A stretch of DNA of 64,000 nt, from positions 2,312,116-2,376,115 of the forward strand of contig KL647294.1 of assembly GCA_000727475.1 (NCBI GenBank). The letters run 5' to 3'. A model generated the notes under the pieces. It worked only from the letters and a program-made list of their open reading frames with translations, was not told the origin of the DNA and did no database searches. The position numbers and the translations under genes were made by a program. The stretch is from Sarcocystis neurona. Lineage: Eukaryota > Apicomplexa > Conoidasida > Eucoccidiorida > Sarcocystidae. Shown here piece by piece: positions 11,237-21,911 of this stretch (position 1 is its first letter; the number at the start of each line of letters is the position of its first letter).

Positions 11237-12330
11237 AGAGGCTGTCCAGCACTTTCGTGCGTCCGCTCTCTCGGTGTGGTATGTCCCGACCTCAGAAATG
11301 CAGTGCAGACATGCATATCCGCACTGCAGAAAGCGTAAACTTCCGTAAAGTAGAATCCGTACCCCTCGGCGCTGCCTGTCTGCTAGTGCACTCGAGCTCT
11401 ACGTTGCAGTGCCGGGTACGCCGCACTCTATAGTAATACAACAAGGCACGGTCGCGGTGTACATACGCTCCTGCATATGGTATTTGTTCATCGCACAGAT
11501 GCGGCACCCGCAACGTATGGGGCCCGCACAGTTTTCTTGCAATTCTCTTCGTCGGGAAACACCAGCAAGCCTGGGTGCGTAGACGATGTTGTCGCAGCCT
11601 TTGGAAGTTGCTTTTCGTGCACAAGTGAGACGGACTTCCCTTTCTTCTCGCCATTAAAAAAGATGTTTTCAGATGCCTCCCAACCTCGACGGTACAGCTA
11701 TATGTAGTCAGATAGACAAACGTGCGTAGACGATGAAATATACGTGCACATCTCTTCACGGAAGGGGTAGCTAAAAATCTCTGCTATTCTGGAGGACACT
11801 TCTTTGCGTACAACTGCGGTCGCCAACAGCACAGAACGTTCGTCGACGAGGTCTTCCTGTCTGAAACCGAGCCCTCTTCTATATACACACGTACATCAGT
11901 GCATCGTTTTTTCTCTACGTATACGCGTATACACATATATATACGTGTATAGACACATACATAGAAGGGACCCTGTTTACGTGTGAATGTGTATGTAATC
12001 ACCTTCTCTCTCTAGGCACAAACAGGCATACACGCAACAATACATGCGTGAGGACAGTCGAGCATGCTGTCCACGCTGTTTTTTCTCCTCACCTGCATAC
12101 TTCCGTTATATGTTCGACGCAATCCTTAATGAGCGGCCCTTCCTCAAAACCGAGCTTCCTGTGTGGAATAGCTCATCACAGCGACGGCGACGGATATAGC
12201 TAAACATGTGTGTGCGAAGCTGTACGAATGAAAACACACGCATTAGTAGCCGTTCACACCCAAGCGTATGCAGGTAGACGTCTGTACAAACATACGTAGA
12301 CAAGCGCAGCTACAGACAGATGCAGTGCTA
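11237..12330. other. no supported gene
   Basis: Both strands show open frames of 75-155 codons around 11290-11760, but with no agreed splice sites or domain. TA/CA microsatellites lie near 11930-11965. Confidence 0.4.
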
Positions 12331-12342
12331 CTACGCAGGAGC

Positions 12343-12513
12343 CACCTGAGCATCAAAAGAAGAATTCGACGGTAGAAGCGTAAAACATCCACCGAGAGAC
12401 ACAGCAGCAGACGAAACAGCCGGCCTCATGCGGCCGTTCCCTCCATGAAGAAGAAGCCGCAAAATATTATGGCATCTCCTCAAGGCCACAATCGCCGGTG
12501 CTCCCACAAAGTG
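12343..12513 (-). CDS. possible exon, unrecognised
   Basis: On the minus strand the frame reads APAIVALRRCHNILRLLLHG and later VSLGGCFTLLPSNSSFDAQ, with a candidate donor CAG|GTGGCT at about 12343. Composition is protein-like and unrelated to repeats. It lies on the same strand as the GLTP exons farther on, but phase continuity could not be established. Confidence 0.25.
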
Positions 12514-12721
12514 AAGACAAACATATATGTATACGTTTAAACAGAAGGCGTGGATGCGCGTTTGAGGTGTACGGAGAAGAAAAAGGAGACGAGAGCACAG
12601 GAAAGACGCAAAAACACGCAGAACGAGCAAAACGAGTCACGACGGAGAGACAACTAAACAGCGGCAATCTGAACTACACGTCCGAGTGTATGAGCTCGGA
12701 AAATACACGCACGTCTGATTA

Positions 12722-13385
12722 AAATCCGGCTCCATATATGTGCTTGAACGTGTCAACTGAAGACACCTGTGCAGGTGTATGTACAGCGCACGCGCGTGAG
12801 TGGGGAGTCCAGCAGAAGCAGACGAATGTAACAGGATGGAGCAGTGGACCGAGGTGAATGGAAACGGGACACTGAAGAAAGCCTCTTTCAAAAGAAGGGA
12901 AGAAATGACAGAAGTGGCTGTCCTCCAGAACGACGTACGTGTGTGTGTGAGAGAGAAAGACACACGAGAGAGCACGAAACAAAAGCTCTTCCAGCCGACG
13001 CGTGCATGCAGCCGCAGACGTCCAGCACTTTTCGCCGATACTTCAAAATAGCAGACGGTGAAGAAGCTGCTAACTCAGCCGCCTTGTCGCAAGCGTGCGC
13101 GGGTGAATTATTGAGCAACTCGCTCCACCGGTTAGCTACTGCAGTATCAGTACACGTCGTACAGGCACGCAGCAGCAGCTGCATGCAATAAACACCCGAT
13201 TCCTGTCAAAAATAAGGGAGAATATTTTAAGAAAAACGCCGTCCGTGCCTCTCCACCTACATGCACATCGGTGCACCTTGGTGCACATACATTCCTACGT
13301 GCGTCGAGTGAAACAGAGAGACAACGACTAGTACCACAGAAAAGAGACATATAAGCACGCGTATACGCCTCTATCATACGTACGT
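12722..13385. other. no supported gene
   Basis: A minus-strand stretch at about 13036-13150 reads ANRWSELLNNSPAHACDKAA and looks protein-like, but its splice phase does not match the GLTP exon upstream and a stop blocks the obvious join. Nothing else is recognised. Confidence 0.35.
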
Positions 13386-13387
13386 TC

Positions 13388-13890
13388 ACTTCTATACTGC
13401 GAGATAGACAAACACATATATATATATAAATACGTACACACGTTCACGTATATACTGGGAGACAGATAGGCACACATACATATATACGCATTCTCCTATG
13501 TATTGCTAGCTACACAGACATACAAATACATATATATACATGGGCAAACGCACTCACGTATATAATGGGAGATAGGTAGCCATATATACATATATATAAA
13601 TACATAGAGACGTTCACCTATGTACTCGTAGATACACAGGCATATATATATATATATATATACCCGCGTTCACGTGTATACCGGGAGATAGGTAGACATA
13701 CATATATATATATATAAGTATATACACGCGTTCACCTATGTAATGGTAGATTGACAGAGATATAATACATATATATATATAAATATGTGTGCACACATTC
13801 ACGGCTATACTGGGAGACGGACAGACACCTACATGCAGGGATGTTTATAAACATGTACACACATTCGCGTATACATTGGTAACTAGACAG
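13388..13890. repeat. degenerate alternating array of ~50-66 bp units
   Basis: About nine units each have a TTCACGTATA-like head, a short G-rich or TAG-containing middle, and a TA/CA microsatellite tail. Two unit types tend to alternate: one with TACTGGGAGATAG-like middles, one with ATTGGTAGCTACAC-like middles. This suggests an original dimer of about 115-125 bp. No coding frame is supported. Confidence 0.7.
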
Positions 13891-14537
13891 GCACGTCCAT
13901 ATGTATCCATGTGTGTAGAGCTCTCATGCAGGTCCAGATGTCAGCGTTAGGAGGTAAGAGATGAAAGCGCTGGACCTGGTAAACTATTTTGACACCTGAC
14001 CGGCGTCGCTACAACAATTTCTTTTCCTTCTGCTGTCTCGTTCGTGCGTTCCTGCAACTGCTTCGTCGAAGCGTACTACCCACGCAGCCACACGCAGGTG
14101 TCACGCATGTGTACATGTATGTCCAAGTAAATTCCCCAAATGTTGCGACGTGCAGGAAAAAATGCAGGCACGCGTGCGACACCCCCAGCTCGACCCGGCC
14201 ACAGGAGTTGTGCGGCGTCGAAGTATTAGACGCGACACGTAAGAAAGGGGAAGAGGACCTTCCTTTTGAACCGTGTCAACAGCAGTCAGACGCTAGGATG
14301 CGCATGCAGGCGCAGTTAGCTCTCTGTACGTAGCGCGATCCACATACACCACAACACCTTACGGACGTGCGCGCGGTGTACAAATACGAGCGGCGGAAGG
14401 GTGTGGACAGTGTGTCGCCGACACCTGCCTCCGCCGGTGTATGTACACCGGGTTGTCGGCGGACTGCATGCGTGCACAGAAGTATGAGACGGTGCATGCC
14501 TCTGAATACATGCAAGTGTGCGCGCGTGAGACCTTAC
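13891..14537. other. no supported exon
   Basis: Lies downstream of the last recognised GLTP exon on the minus strand. The C-terminal part of that gene should lie here or further toward position 1 but was not found. One phase-compatible but very short option ends at about 14004 (NARTRQQKEKKLL then stop). Confidence 0.4.
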
Positions 14538-14604
14538 GCGCAAAATTCTGGACGCGACGGACAAAGGTTGAAAGCAAGGGAGACGATGTTGGAGACGAGG
14601 AAAC
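14538..14604 (-). CDS. GLTP-domain protein, exon with post-His helix
   Basis: This short minus-strand exon reads FLVSNIVSLAFNLCPSRPEF followed by C. It corresponds to the GLTP-fold segment just after the conserved His, where family members have a hydrophobic helix and then a PS(R/K)xxF-type motif. The acceptor is TTTTTCTCCGGCAG before 14604 and the donor is GTAAGG after 14538. Its entry phase (two bases, completing a Gly codon) exactly matches the exit phase of the exon at 16019-16313, which is strong support for joining them. It leaves in phase 2; the following exon was not found. The GLTP family moves sphingolipids between membranes in the cytosol; the substrate here is not determined. Confidence 0.75.
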
Positions 14605-16018
14605 CTGCCGGAGAAAAAGCAGCAGCGGTGAGAGAGGAAAGCCGCAGCAAGTTGTCGGCGCATGCATGCATGCACCTGGAGACAGGAGAGAGAGAATGCG
14701 CCCAGACCTCATCTACAAGACCTACCTTTCTACGCGTGTTCACAACCCTCCCGCCCCACACCGATACATCCTTGGACGCACGCAGTTATACGTAGGCGCA
14801 GGAAGCGCAACCTACACGCGCATGCGCTTAAAATATAGTGAAAAAGTAGACCGTCTGTCAACTTGAGTCCCTTTGCGAAGATGAGACTCACACGTGCAAA
14901 GCGTTCGTGGAGAGCCACGCCGTCGCAGCCGTTTGTGCGGGGGTGTTGTCTCGCGTATCTACGCCCGATCAGGTGTCTCTACACCAAAAGCATGGACACA
15001 TGTTCCCAAGAGCGCCTACCGACTTGCACAGGTACAGGGGCATACCACCAGGAGTTTTACAAATGGCGTGGCTGCGCGTTTCTGCATGCATGTGCGGACA
15101 TGTTTCTGTGTTGGTATCGACTCGTGCATCTGTGTGCGCCTACACGTGAACGCACATACCTGTGTGTGTGCACTTTTTTTTGGGAAGAGTGTGCGGCGTA
15201 TGCATGCGTGGAAGAGCACCTGCGTGAGGCATCTGTCCGTATATGTAGCGACTGCATGTGTGTAAGTTCCCGGAGCGACGCGTGAAGAGGAGCGCACGGC
15301 GGCACAAACGCATTTGTGGACGATTCTCGACTTATGTATCTAAGAAGACGGCTCGCAAGCAAGTCTGAGTGCTAGTGATTCTTGCGGATGGCTTTGTTAT
15401 CAGAGTGAACGCACGTGCAGGTACGCAGAGGAGCCGCCGGCTGTTCCTGCTGCTGAGCTGCGCTGGCTGCGCGGGGGCTGCCGTTATCGCACTGGGGCTG
15501 GCGCTGCTGCTGGGGCTGGCGCTGCTGCTGCTGCTGGCGCTGCTGCTGCTGGCACTGCTGCTGGTACGTCTTTTCCTCCTCCGTGCCGTTGCTCTCTTTG
15601 TTGTGCTCCTGCTGCTGCGGTTCGCCCCCTCTTCCCGTTGCAGTTCTGCTGAAACCGCGTTGCCCCTGCAGATGTGTCGCTGCCCCGCCGCGCTGCTTCT
15701 CTCTCCTTCTCGCGCTGTTGTTGCTGCGCTGCTGCCGCCCGTCTGCGGCGACCGGCCCTGCTCGTGCTGCCCGCTGCTTGTGTGGAAGGTCCTGGTGGTA
15801 TCGACCTGCACTCGTGCGCGGCTGCTGCCGGGGTTCATCCGCTGACAGAAGCATCTATATACATACATGGACACACATATAAATTTGTACACACACACTG
15901 ACCCGCTGCTTCCTGCTGGTCGCCGCGCCTGCTGCCGCGGCTCATCCGCTGCTGCGGCTCACCCCCTGCTGCCGCTGCTATCTGGGCATGCTGCTGCTGC
16001 TGCTGCGTCTTGTCTGAC
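14605..16018 (-). other. intron of the GLTP-domain gene
   Basis: A 1,414-bp intron is inferred between the two phase-matched exons. It begins GTCAGA, a less common but plausible donor, and ends CCGGCAG. It contains a triplet island at about 15440-16015. Confidence 0.65.
15440..16015. repeat. CTG/CAG island inside an intron
   Basis: CTG-rich on the plus strand, hence CAG-rich in the sense of the minus-strand GLTP gene. It includes a near-regular CTG/GCG-CTG run at 15490-15560. All frames are open (Leu-rich on plus, Gln- or Ser-rich on minus). TA/CA sequence interrupts it at 15850-15900. Confidence 0.85.
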
Positions 16019-16313
16019 CGTGGTAGGGCAAAAGAATTTTGTTGTAGGCCTCAGTGCTGCACTGCTTGGTCGTTTGGTCCGGGTGGGTGACCGCGACGTT
16101 GTCGAGCAACGTGATGATGAAGTCGACAGCCCGCTTCATCCACAGCAAGTTTTTCACGCCATTCTTCGAGTCCTTCCGCAAGTGAGCAATGCCGTACTTC
16201 TTCACCTCCTCTTGAATAAGCGCGTCCACAGAAATGGGGCGCAGCGAGGGGTTTTCTGCTTCCAGCGCTTCTGCCGCCTCCGTGACGCGAGTCGTCGAGT
16301 TGTCCAAATCCTT
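16019..16313 (-). CDS. GLTP-domain (glycolipid transfer) protein, core exon
   Basis: Minus-strand exon of 98 codons plus one base. It begins KDLDNSTTRVTEAAEALEAE after a GGGAGCAG acceptor and ends AYNKILLPYH plus one base of a Gly codon. Landmarks of the GLTP fold occur in order. An Asp near the start matches the headgroup-binding Asp, followed by a (I/L)xxEVxKYG-like stretch (LIQEEVKKYG). Then comes the Trp helix (LLWMKRAVDFIITLLDN) and the AYxxxLxxYHG motif with the catalytic-site-equivalent His. At the positions usually Asn and Lys after the Asp, this protein has Ser and Arg if the gapless alignment is right, so headgroup recognition may differ. The N-terminal exon (about 45 residues in the family) was not found. 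This frame has no homopolymer runs. Confidence 0.85.
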
Positions 16314-17740
16314 CTGCTCCCACCCACACATCCGCAACAGCCACTCACCAGCACCGCGGACTTCACACCGGTGGGGTCCACTTATTACAGATCCACGTAC
16401 AAATACATCCACACTCACATTACGATGGACTCTGTGCGGGTATACGTATACACGTATATATACTTTTTCTATCTGCAGTATGTAGCTGGACATAGGGGTA
16501 TCTACACAATGTTGGGGTCGAGATCGTACAGAGACACATATTCTGCCTGTGGAATATTTCTTCTCTGTGGGTAGAGAATCACAGAAACATAATATGCGGA
16601 TATATACGAGCACAAATATGCACAGGTTAGTCTTCGCCATGCGTGTGTGGGTGAGTCCATATATATATACATATATATATATATATATGTATGTACTTAC
16701 GAGGTGGGTTGATAGGTATATGTGTGTCAGTACGTTGCTTACGCTGGTCTCGCTTGCTCTCTATCTATGCGAGATAGGGCGATATACGTATGTAGAGCTC
16801 CTCCACGTGTGGATGTGTATGACGTTGCAGCTACGAAGAGGGGAACGCGTATCATGTAGGTTTGTAGACATTTGGTTTTCTCTTTACATGCGCGCGAATA
16901 CATACTTCCCGACGAACACCAACCTGCTGTCTCACAGAATTACCACCGAGGAACGAGGCCCCGCCGCTCTCACAATAGTAGAAAGATGCTTGCATGCATG
17001 TACGAGTATACTTCTGTGATTTACCCACGTGTAGGTGTCAAGGCATATCTATGCAGCAGCAGCAGCAGCCTAAGCAGCATGCGAATCAAGTTTACAATCA
17101 TACAAGAATACGCCTGTTTGAGTGACTGACACGCAGACACAAATACGCCACTATATACATATGAATATATGCATATATACATATATACATATGTGTGTAT
17201 GCACGCTTGAATGACCTGCGTGCGGATATACGCGCGTGGGGATACATATATATATACACATATATACATTTTCGAAGGGGAAGAGAGGCTATTGTTGAAG
17301 CTGCGTGGGCCGGCTTCTTTTCTACGGAGTGCCCCAATGGTCAGAAGCGCGGCAGCAGAAGCCAGAGAGCTAGGTATCCAAGCGCGTCTGGCCGGGGGTC
17401 AGACACGCATCTACACGTTGACACTCTTTGTCTACAGTGTGGTGTACGTACACCCGAACACGCCCCGCGGAGACCGAGCTGCACGTACCCGTAGACACCT
17501 ATCTCCACAAGCAAACACAGGTCCCTCCTTAAAAAAAGTGTGTGTGGGTGTGAATCCACCCGTGCTGCGTTCACGAACAGAAATGGCCGCAGACCAAGCT
17601 ACAGACCCACGCGCACTACAAGGATATACACTAACGTATTCACACGTGTGTCTCTCTGTGTCTACGGACCGGCGTGTGCATGCATCTCTGAGTGCGCGGG
17701 CCCTACAAAAGTGTCGACCCACGTGTGTGAGTCGTCGCGA
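16314..17740. other. probable 5' intron/intergenic DNA of the GLTP gene
   Basis: TA microsatellites at 16650-16690 and 17158-17200 and 17243-17265. A GLTP N-terminal exon is expected on the minus strand here or above but no frame matched the family's first helix. Confidence 0.4.
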
Positions 17741-17871
17741 TGATGTTTGTGAAGAAGTGGACGTAGCGCAGCTGCCTGCGCAGTCGCTGAAGGGCGTGTA
17801 GTGCCAGTGCGGGGCTGCTGTAGAAAGGAAAGTTCTACAGAGAGGGTATAAGCTCCAGCTCTGAAGGAGCT

Positions 17872-18155
17872 TCATCTTCTATGGACACCACGCCTGCTAT
17901 TCTTCTGGCGTCGTGTACGTGTGGACAGTCCTCCTCCTGCTGTAGCGTTGCTTTTGTTGCTGGTGCGCTGCTTCTTCTGCTGCTGCTAGGGCCGTTGCTG
18001 GTGGTGGACTTGGCGTAGGCAGACGAGGAAGTGCCTCTGCTAAGCAACTGCGACAAACAACGAGATGCAGGACGACCCCACAGCAGCAGAAGCACTAGTC
18101 TGGTTGTATTTTGCTCACCCCCCACCGCTGCAGATGCAGCTGACGCGTGCAGCAT
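17872..18155 (-). CDS. possible exon(s) on the minus strand, unrecognised
   Basis: From an ATG at 18155 the frame reads MLHASAASAAVGG before a strong donor-like GTGAGC. The same frame continues with Ser/Thr-rich sequence (SRGTSSSAYAKSTTSNGPSS) and then HDARRIAGVVSIEDEAPSEL. It is on the strand of the GLTP gene and could include its 5' part, but no GLTP N-terminal helix is visible. Just below, a good acceptor (TTTCCTTTCTACAG, about 17823) precedes another protein-like stretch (LHALQRLRRQLRYVHFFTN). Connections are unresolved. Confidence 0.3.
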
Positions 18156-18851
18156 GTACCTGCAGGTACATACTTATGCGTACGTCGCGTAAGGGAACGA
18201 GTACGCACACTGCTACACGCACATATTGAGAATGCTATTGGATACAGATAGCACTGGGTGTACGTACACGTACAGAGAGACGGACAGAGGGCGCCAGCCA
18301 CGCAGAAAGTCAAAAGACGGCGACAGCCGTACTGATCATTTCCCGTGATACAGCGAGGAAGCAACACATGTTTAGCAATGAAGAGAATCATACACTTCGA
18401 GAAGAAGACCGGCAGATAAGTGCCTCCTCGGTCGAGACGGCGTGTGTAGAGGCTTGTACGCGCAATACGGAGGAGACAGGAAGCGCCCGCGTAGCCACAG
18501 ACTAAACATTTTTCCGTATGGAAGAATCCACAACATGGTACTGACACAGAACCTTCTGTAGGAACTCACATGGAGAAGCAGGTGGGTAGAGAGGTCGCGG
18601 GGAACGTGACGACTTTTTGTCACACGTAATACACGCCAGGCGTACAAAAGCAGCCGACTTCTCTATCTTTGTGTATGCGTGCCAGTACACACACGCACGT
18701 GTAAGACGCTCAGACACTACTAGCATGATGTGGTTGCATGTGGTGTGCGCAGGCGATACGGAGAGAGACAGACGGAGAGACACGGCGGCGGCCGCGCCAC
18801 ATCAAAAGCGCGTGCGAATGTGTATATTTATAGCGCACATATCGGGACGTG

Positions 18852-19001
18852 GAGAGATCCTTGGGCGTGAGAGAAGCCAGGAAGTGCTACAAGGGCGCAG
18901 CCCTTCGTTTGATGCAGAAGAAAGCTCAGCAGCTACTCTGCCCAGCACGTCCTACCTTCAGCCGTGATGCGACGACCCCTTCACCGAATATGCTCCCGTA
19001 G
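18852..19001 (+). CDS. possible exon end, unrecognised
   Basis: The frame reads LGVREARKCYKGAALRLMQK and then KAQQLLCPARPTFSRD before a TAG at 18999-19001. It looks like genuine basic helical sequence, but two other frames are also open and no acceptor was settled. Confidence 0.25.
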   Translation, partial: ERSLGVREARKCYKGAALRLMQKKAQQLLCPARPTFSRDATTPSPNMLP

Positions 19002-19908
19002 ACGGGAATAAATGTGCGAGCTGCTTCTGCCAGTGGAACTGCACGCATGCGCGGGAAAAGCAGGGGAAGGAGCACCAGATGACTCCGCACACTTCTCCTC
19101 CTCTGCCTCAAAAGCCCCGTAACTAACTAAGCCCCGCGGTATCGTCACGCATCAGCGAATGCATACGTGCACGCGCCTCAGCGCGCGCGTCGCGCGTCCT
19201 CTACCCGTGCAGAGCTCACGTCAGCGGGTCGAGGCAACTTCACGGACAGGTTCGTTTTCTAGCAAGGATGCGTGCGTCTGCATTTTAGCGCCTACAAGGA
19301 TGGAGGTACAGACGTCTTTGATGGGAGACGTTTCTTCCAAATACGGCCACGCATCCCCATGCGCCCAGCAACGTCCACCCCGTTGGGGTGCCTGCATGCG
19401 TCCTCGACGGCAGAAGACCCGTCTCTGCAGGCGTGCAGATGCATGCACTGGATATTTGCGCAGAGCCCTCAACGAATGAGGGACCCGAATTTCACTGATA
19501 TACTGACGGACTCCTAAACATCATGTGCGTGTGTATGCATGCCTATGTCTGTCTGTGGAACGCACAATCACGACATGAGACCGTCTACACATCCTAGCAG
19601 CGGACTCACGCAGGCGCCTGTGCGCCGCGAAGCGGTGTTAGCCAGACTGCAGACCCCAGATATACACACGTGGGTGCAAATACATTCAAACATGGGGTGT
19701 GCATGCTTGCATCGAAAGATACGCGTACAGAGGTATATACAACGGCAGGGAGCAGGTACACAAAACGCCCTCTGTGTGGTGGCAGATCTCCGTAGACGAA
19801 TCAGTGCCGCACCTGCGCACCTTCTGCTCTTCCGCGCCGGTCGCACGAGCAGCAGCAGAAGGGACAGCGGCAGCAGAACTGACAGCAGCAGCAGCGACAG
19901 CAGCAGCT

Positions 19909-20070
19909 GAAGCGACCGCAGCTGCAGAAGCGACACCAGCTGCAGAAGCGACACCTGCTGCAGAAGCGACATCAGCTGCAGAAGCGACACCAGCTGCAGA
20001 AGCGACACCTGCTGCAGAAGCGACACCAGCTGCAGAAGCGACAGCAGCGCCAGAAGTGACAGTAGCAGCA
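19909..20070 (+). repeat. 18-bp tandem array, 9 copies
   Basis: GAAGCGAC recurs every 18 bp from 19909 to 20053. In the plus frame open over 19699-20112 it reads the hexapeptide EATPAA with minor variants; on the minus strand it reads GVASAA. A unit length divisible by six codons keeps every frame open, so translation is possible but unproven. It sits in a longer CAG-rich stretch (19850-20110). Confidence 0.9.
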
Positions 20071-20117
20071 GCAATCTCCATCGCTGCAGCAGCAACAGGG
20101 CTCCAGCACTAACAGCA

Positions 20118-20972
20118 GTGCCAGCGCTTTCTGGATTTCTGCCCACGTTCAGATGCGCTAGCGGCTTCAGGTTATCGTACGACCCCCTATCAACGGCACG
20201 TAATTCGGCGCCACTATCTCGTCTGAGTCCTCCTGTCAGACTACTTCTCTCTGTATCAGGTAGGTATCTGTACGGAGGATGGAATATGCAAGTAAGCAGT
20301 ATCGGATTAGTAGGCATATTTTTTGTTTGTTCTATCGGATTAGTAGGCATATTTTTTGTTTGTTCTTATTTCCACCTTTTCGTCTTTCCTACGTCTTCAC
20401 TACGAGGCACGCAACTGACACAAACACCTCTGTTCGCTCTAATATTTATATGTGTAGAGGGAGACCGAGACCGTGGTAGACGCGTGAAAAGAAGACGGAG
20501 CAAAATCTGCACAGGTCTCCGTGAGGCGCGGAGGTTAGTAGAACAGCGTTCATGCCGGCCATATGCTGCTGCCTGTAGCGGCAGGAAAGCTGCCCGCTGC
20601 GTACGTACATCTACGCCTTCCTCTCCTTCCTCTCTTTTTTCCTTTGAAAACGCATACAAGGATATATATATATATATGTGTATAAGTGGAAAGGTATACA
20701 GGCAGAGGCGTGGGCGGGCACTCTACGTAAGCGTCGCGTTTGCGCACAGCGATGGACAGGCTGCCGCTTCTGCCGATTTGTTCTCACTCCACATGCGGCC
20801 CTCGGACAAGCAGAAAACATCTACCTCCCTCCTAAATGTCTGTGCAACTACAACACCTGTTGTCGAGAACTCTTGCCAGCACGTTACTTCCGGGAGACTG
20901 CATCGCTTTTCCTCCCTGCCTAAGTACGCTTGGAGCGAAAAATCTTCGTCAGCTACTGCATTACATGTCTAG
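20118..20972 (+). CDS. uncertain open frame with duplicated 33-bp motif
   Basis: A plus frame of about 284 codons is open. It includes two exact copies of SIGLVGIFFVC (20300-20365) that would form a short hydrophobic segment. Further on it contains TA-microsatellite-encoded IYIYM sequence, typical of non-coding DNA. The start codon and the middle are unconvincing, no domain is seen, and the frame is probably partly fortuitous. Confidence 0.2.
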   Translation: MPALSGFLPTFRCASGFRLSYDPLSTARNSAPLSRLSPPVRLLLSVSGRYLYGGWNMQVSSIGLVGIFFVCSIGLVGIFFVCSYFHLFVFPTSSLRGTQLTQTPLFALIFICVEGDRDRGRRVKRRRSKICTGLREARRLVEQRSCRPYAAACSGRKAARCVRTSTPSSPSSLFSFENAYKDIYIYMCISGKVYRQRRGRALYVSVAFAHSDGQAAASADLFSLHMRPSDKQKTSTSLLNVCATTTPVVENSCQHVTSGRLHRFSSLPKYAWSEKSSSATALHV

Positions 20973-21174
20973 ATATACAGGAGTACACATTCCACACATC
21001 TGTGTGTATCTGTAGGTCAAGCAACCGTCTTGCATCAGTCGAAGAGAAGAAGCATTTGATGTCAGGGATCATTCGTTTAAACCTCACTTAAGGACACAAA
21101 GTTAAGTCGAGTAGAGCTGCTCTACATACTACGATACTGTCATTCGCACTCCTTGGCGGCCAACCGCTAGCGAC

Positions 21175-21346
21175 ATGCTCCCTCTACATATGAAGCGCAA
21201 GCGCCCGAACGTACGATCATCTTATTTTCTGAAAGCCCCCAAGAAAAGTCGAAAGAATTTGCTAACACACGCTATTGTTGGCAAAGACAGTTGCGAAATC
21301 TTCACTTATGAAGGGCACCCACATCCCCTCCAGAAGAACAAGAGGG
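21175..21346 (+). CDS. possible first exon of the gene ending at 21903
   Basis: From ATG 21175 the frame reads MLPLHMKRKRPNVRSSYFLK, then GKDSCEIFTYEGHPHPLQKN before a strong donor GGTAAG at about 21347. Exit phase is 1. The next exon enters in phase 2 at its best acceptor, so the join is not clean; an alternative acceptor a few bases later would fit. Confidence 0.35.
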
Positions 21347-21463
21347 GTAAGTTTCGTGCCAGCAGCCGCAGAAAGAGTTTTGGTTGAGAGACCTCAAGAT
21401 GTGGCGCTTGTCGCCTTTATCCAGTCGCTGATTCAATAAATGCTGGACAACGCTTTCTCCCCA

Positions 21464-21713
21464 GCACGCAAAGAGGCATTCACTTTACTGTAGAGGTGCT
21501 CTTTGTATTGGGCAAAGACGGCGCATACCAAACTCTTCATTTTTCAGTAGACGACAAAGCGAGCACAGAGATTACCGGTGTGTACGCCGGGATCCGTGCG
21601 TGCTGGGGACATACGCGTACAGCCATAGTATGTCTGACACATGTGTCCTCATGTCTCGCTAGAAGCTACGGCAGTGTGACACCGGAACAGGGGCGGGAAA
21701 ACGCTTTACACAG
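21464..21713 (+). CDS. internal exon(s), unrecognised protein
   Basis: After the acceptor TTTCTCCCCAG the frame reads GIHFTVEVLFVLGKDGAYQT and LHFSVDDKASTEIT, then SYGSVTPEQGRENALH before the donor AG|GTGAGT at 21714. Both ends read as real protein. The middle (VYAGIRACWGHTRTA) may be a short intron in the same frame or coding. The exon leaves in phase 2, which matches the next exon. I do not recognise the family; the beta-rich pattern would fit a small domain but no function is claimed. Confidence 0.5.
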
Positions 21714-21818
21714 GTGAGTGTGTGGAGGTGTGCATGTGTCGAGGGAGACGACTAAAGAGCTGGTACTTAGTCTCATGGACATGCATGCAGTCGCTCGCGC
21801 AAACGTGTTCTCTTGCAG

Positions 21819-21903
21819 TTTGGGAGGACATAATATTTGGGAAGGGGGAGCGTACTGCATTGAATTTTTCCATCGGGACTCCTCACTCTTGAAAATGCGC
21901 TAA
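21819..21903 (+). CDS. terminal exon, unrecognised protein
   Basis: After a 105-bp intron (21714-21818; GTGAGT..TCTTGCAG) the frame reads LGGHNIWEGGAYCIEFFHRD and SSLLKMR, ending in TAA 21901-21903. Phase agrees with the preceding exon. This is one of the better-supported splice joins in the repeat-poor part of the window. Confidence 0.55.
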
Positions 21904-21911
21904 GCACGGTC

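Noticed and set aside
13036..13190. ANRWSELLNNSPAHACDKAA frame as the last GLTP exon
   Set aside because: Its entry phase does not match the phase-2 exit of the exon at 14538, the direct join creates a stop, and the sequence does not resemble the GLTP C-terminal helices.
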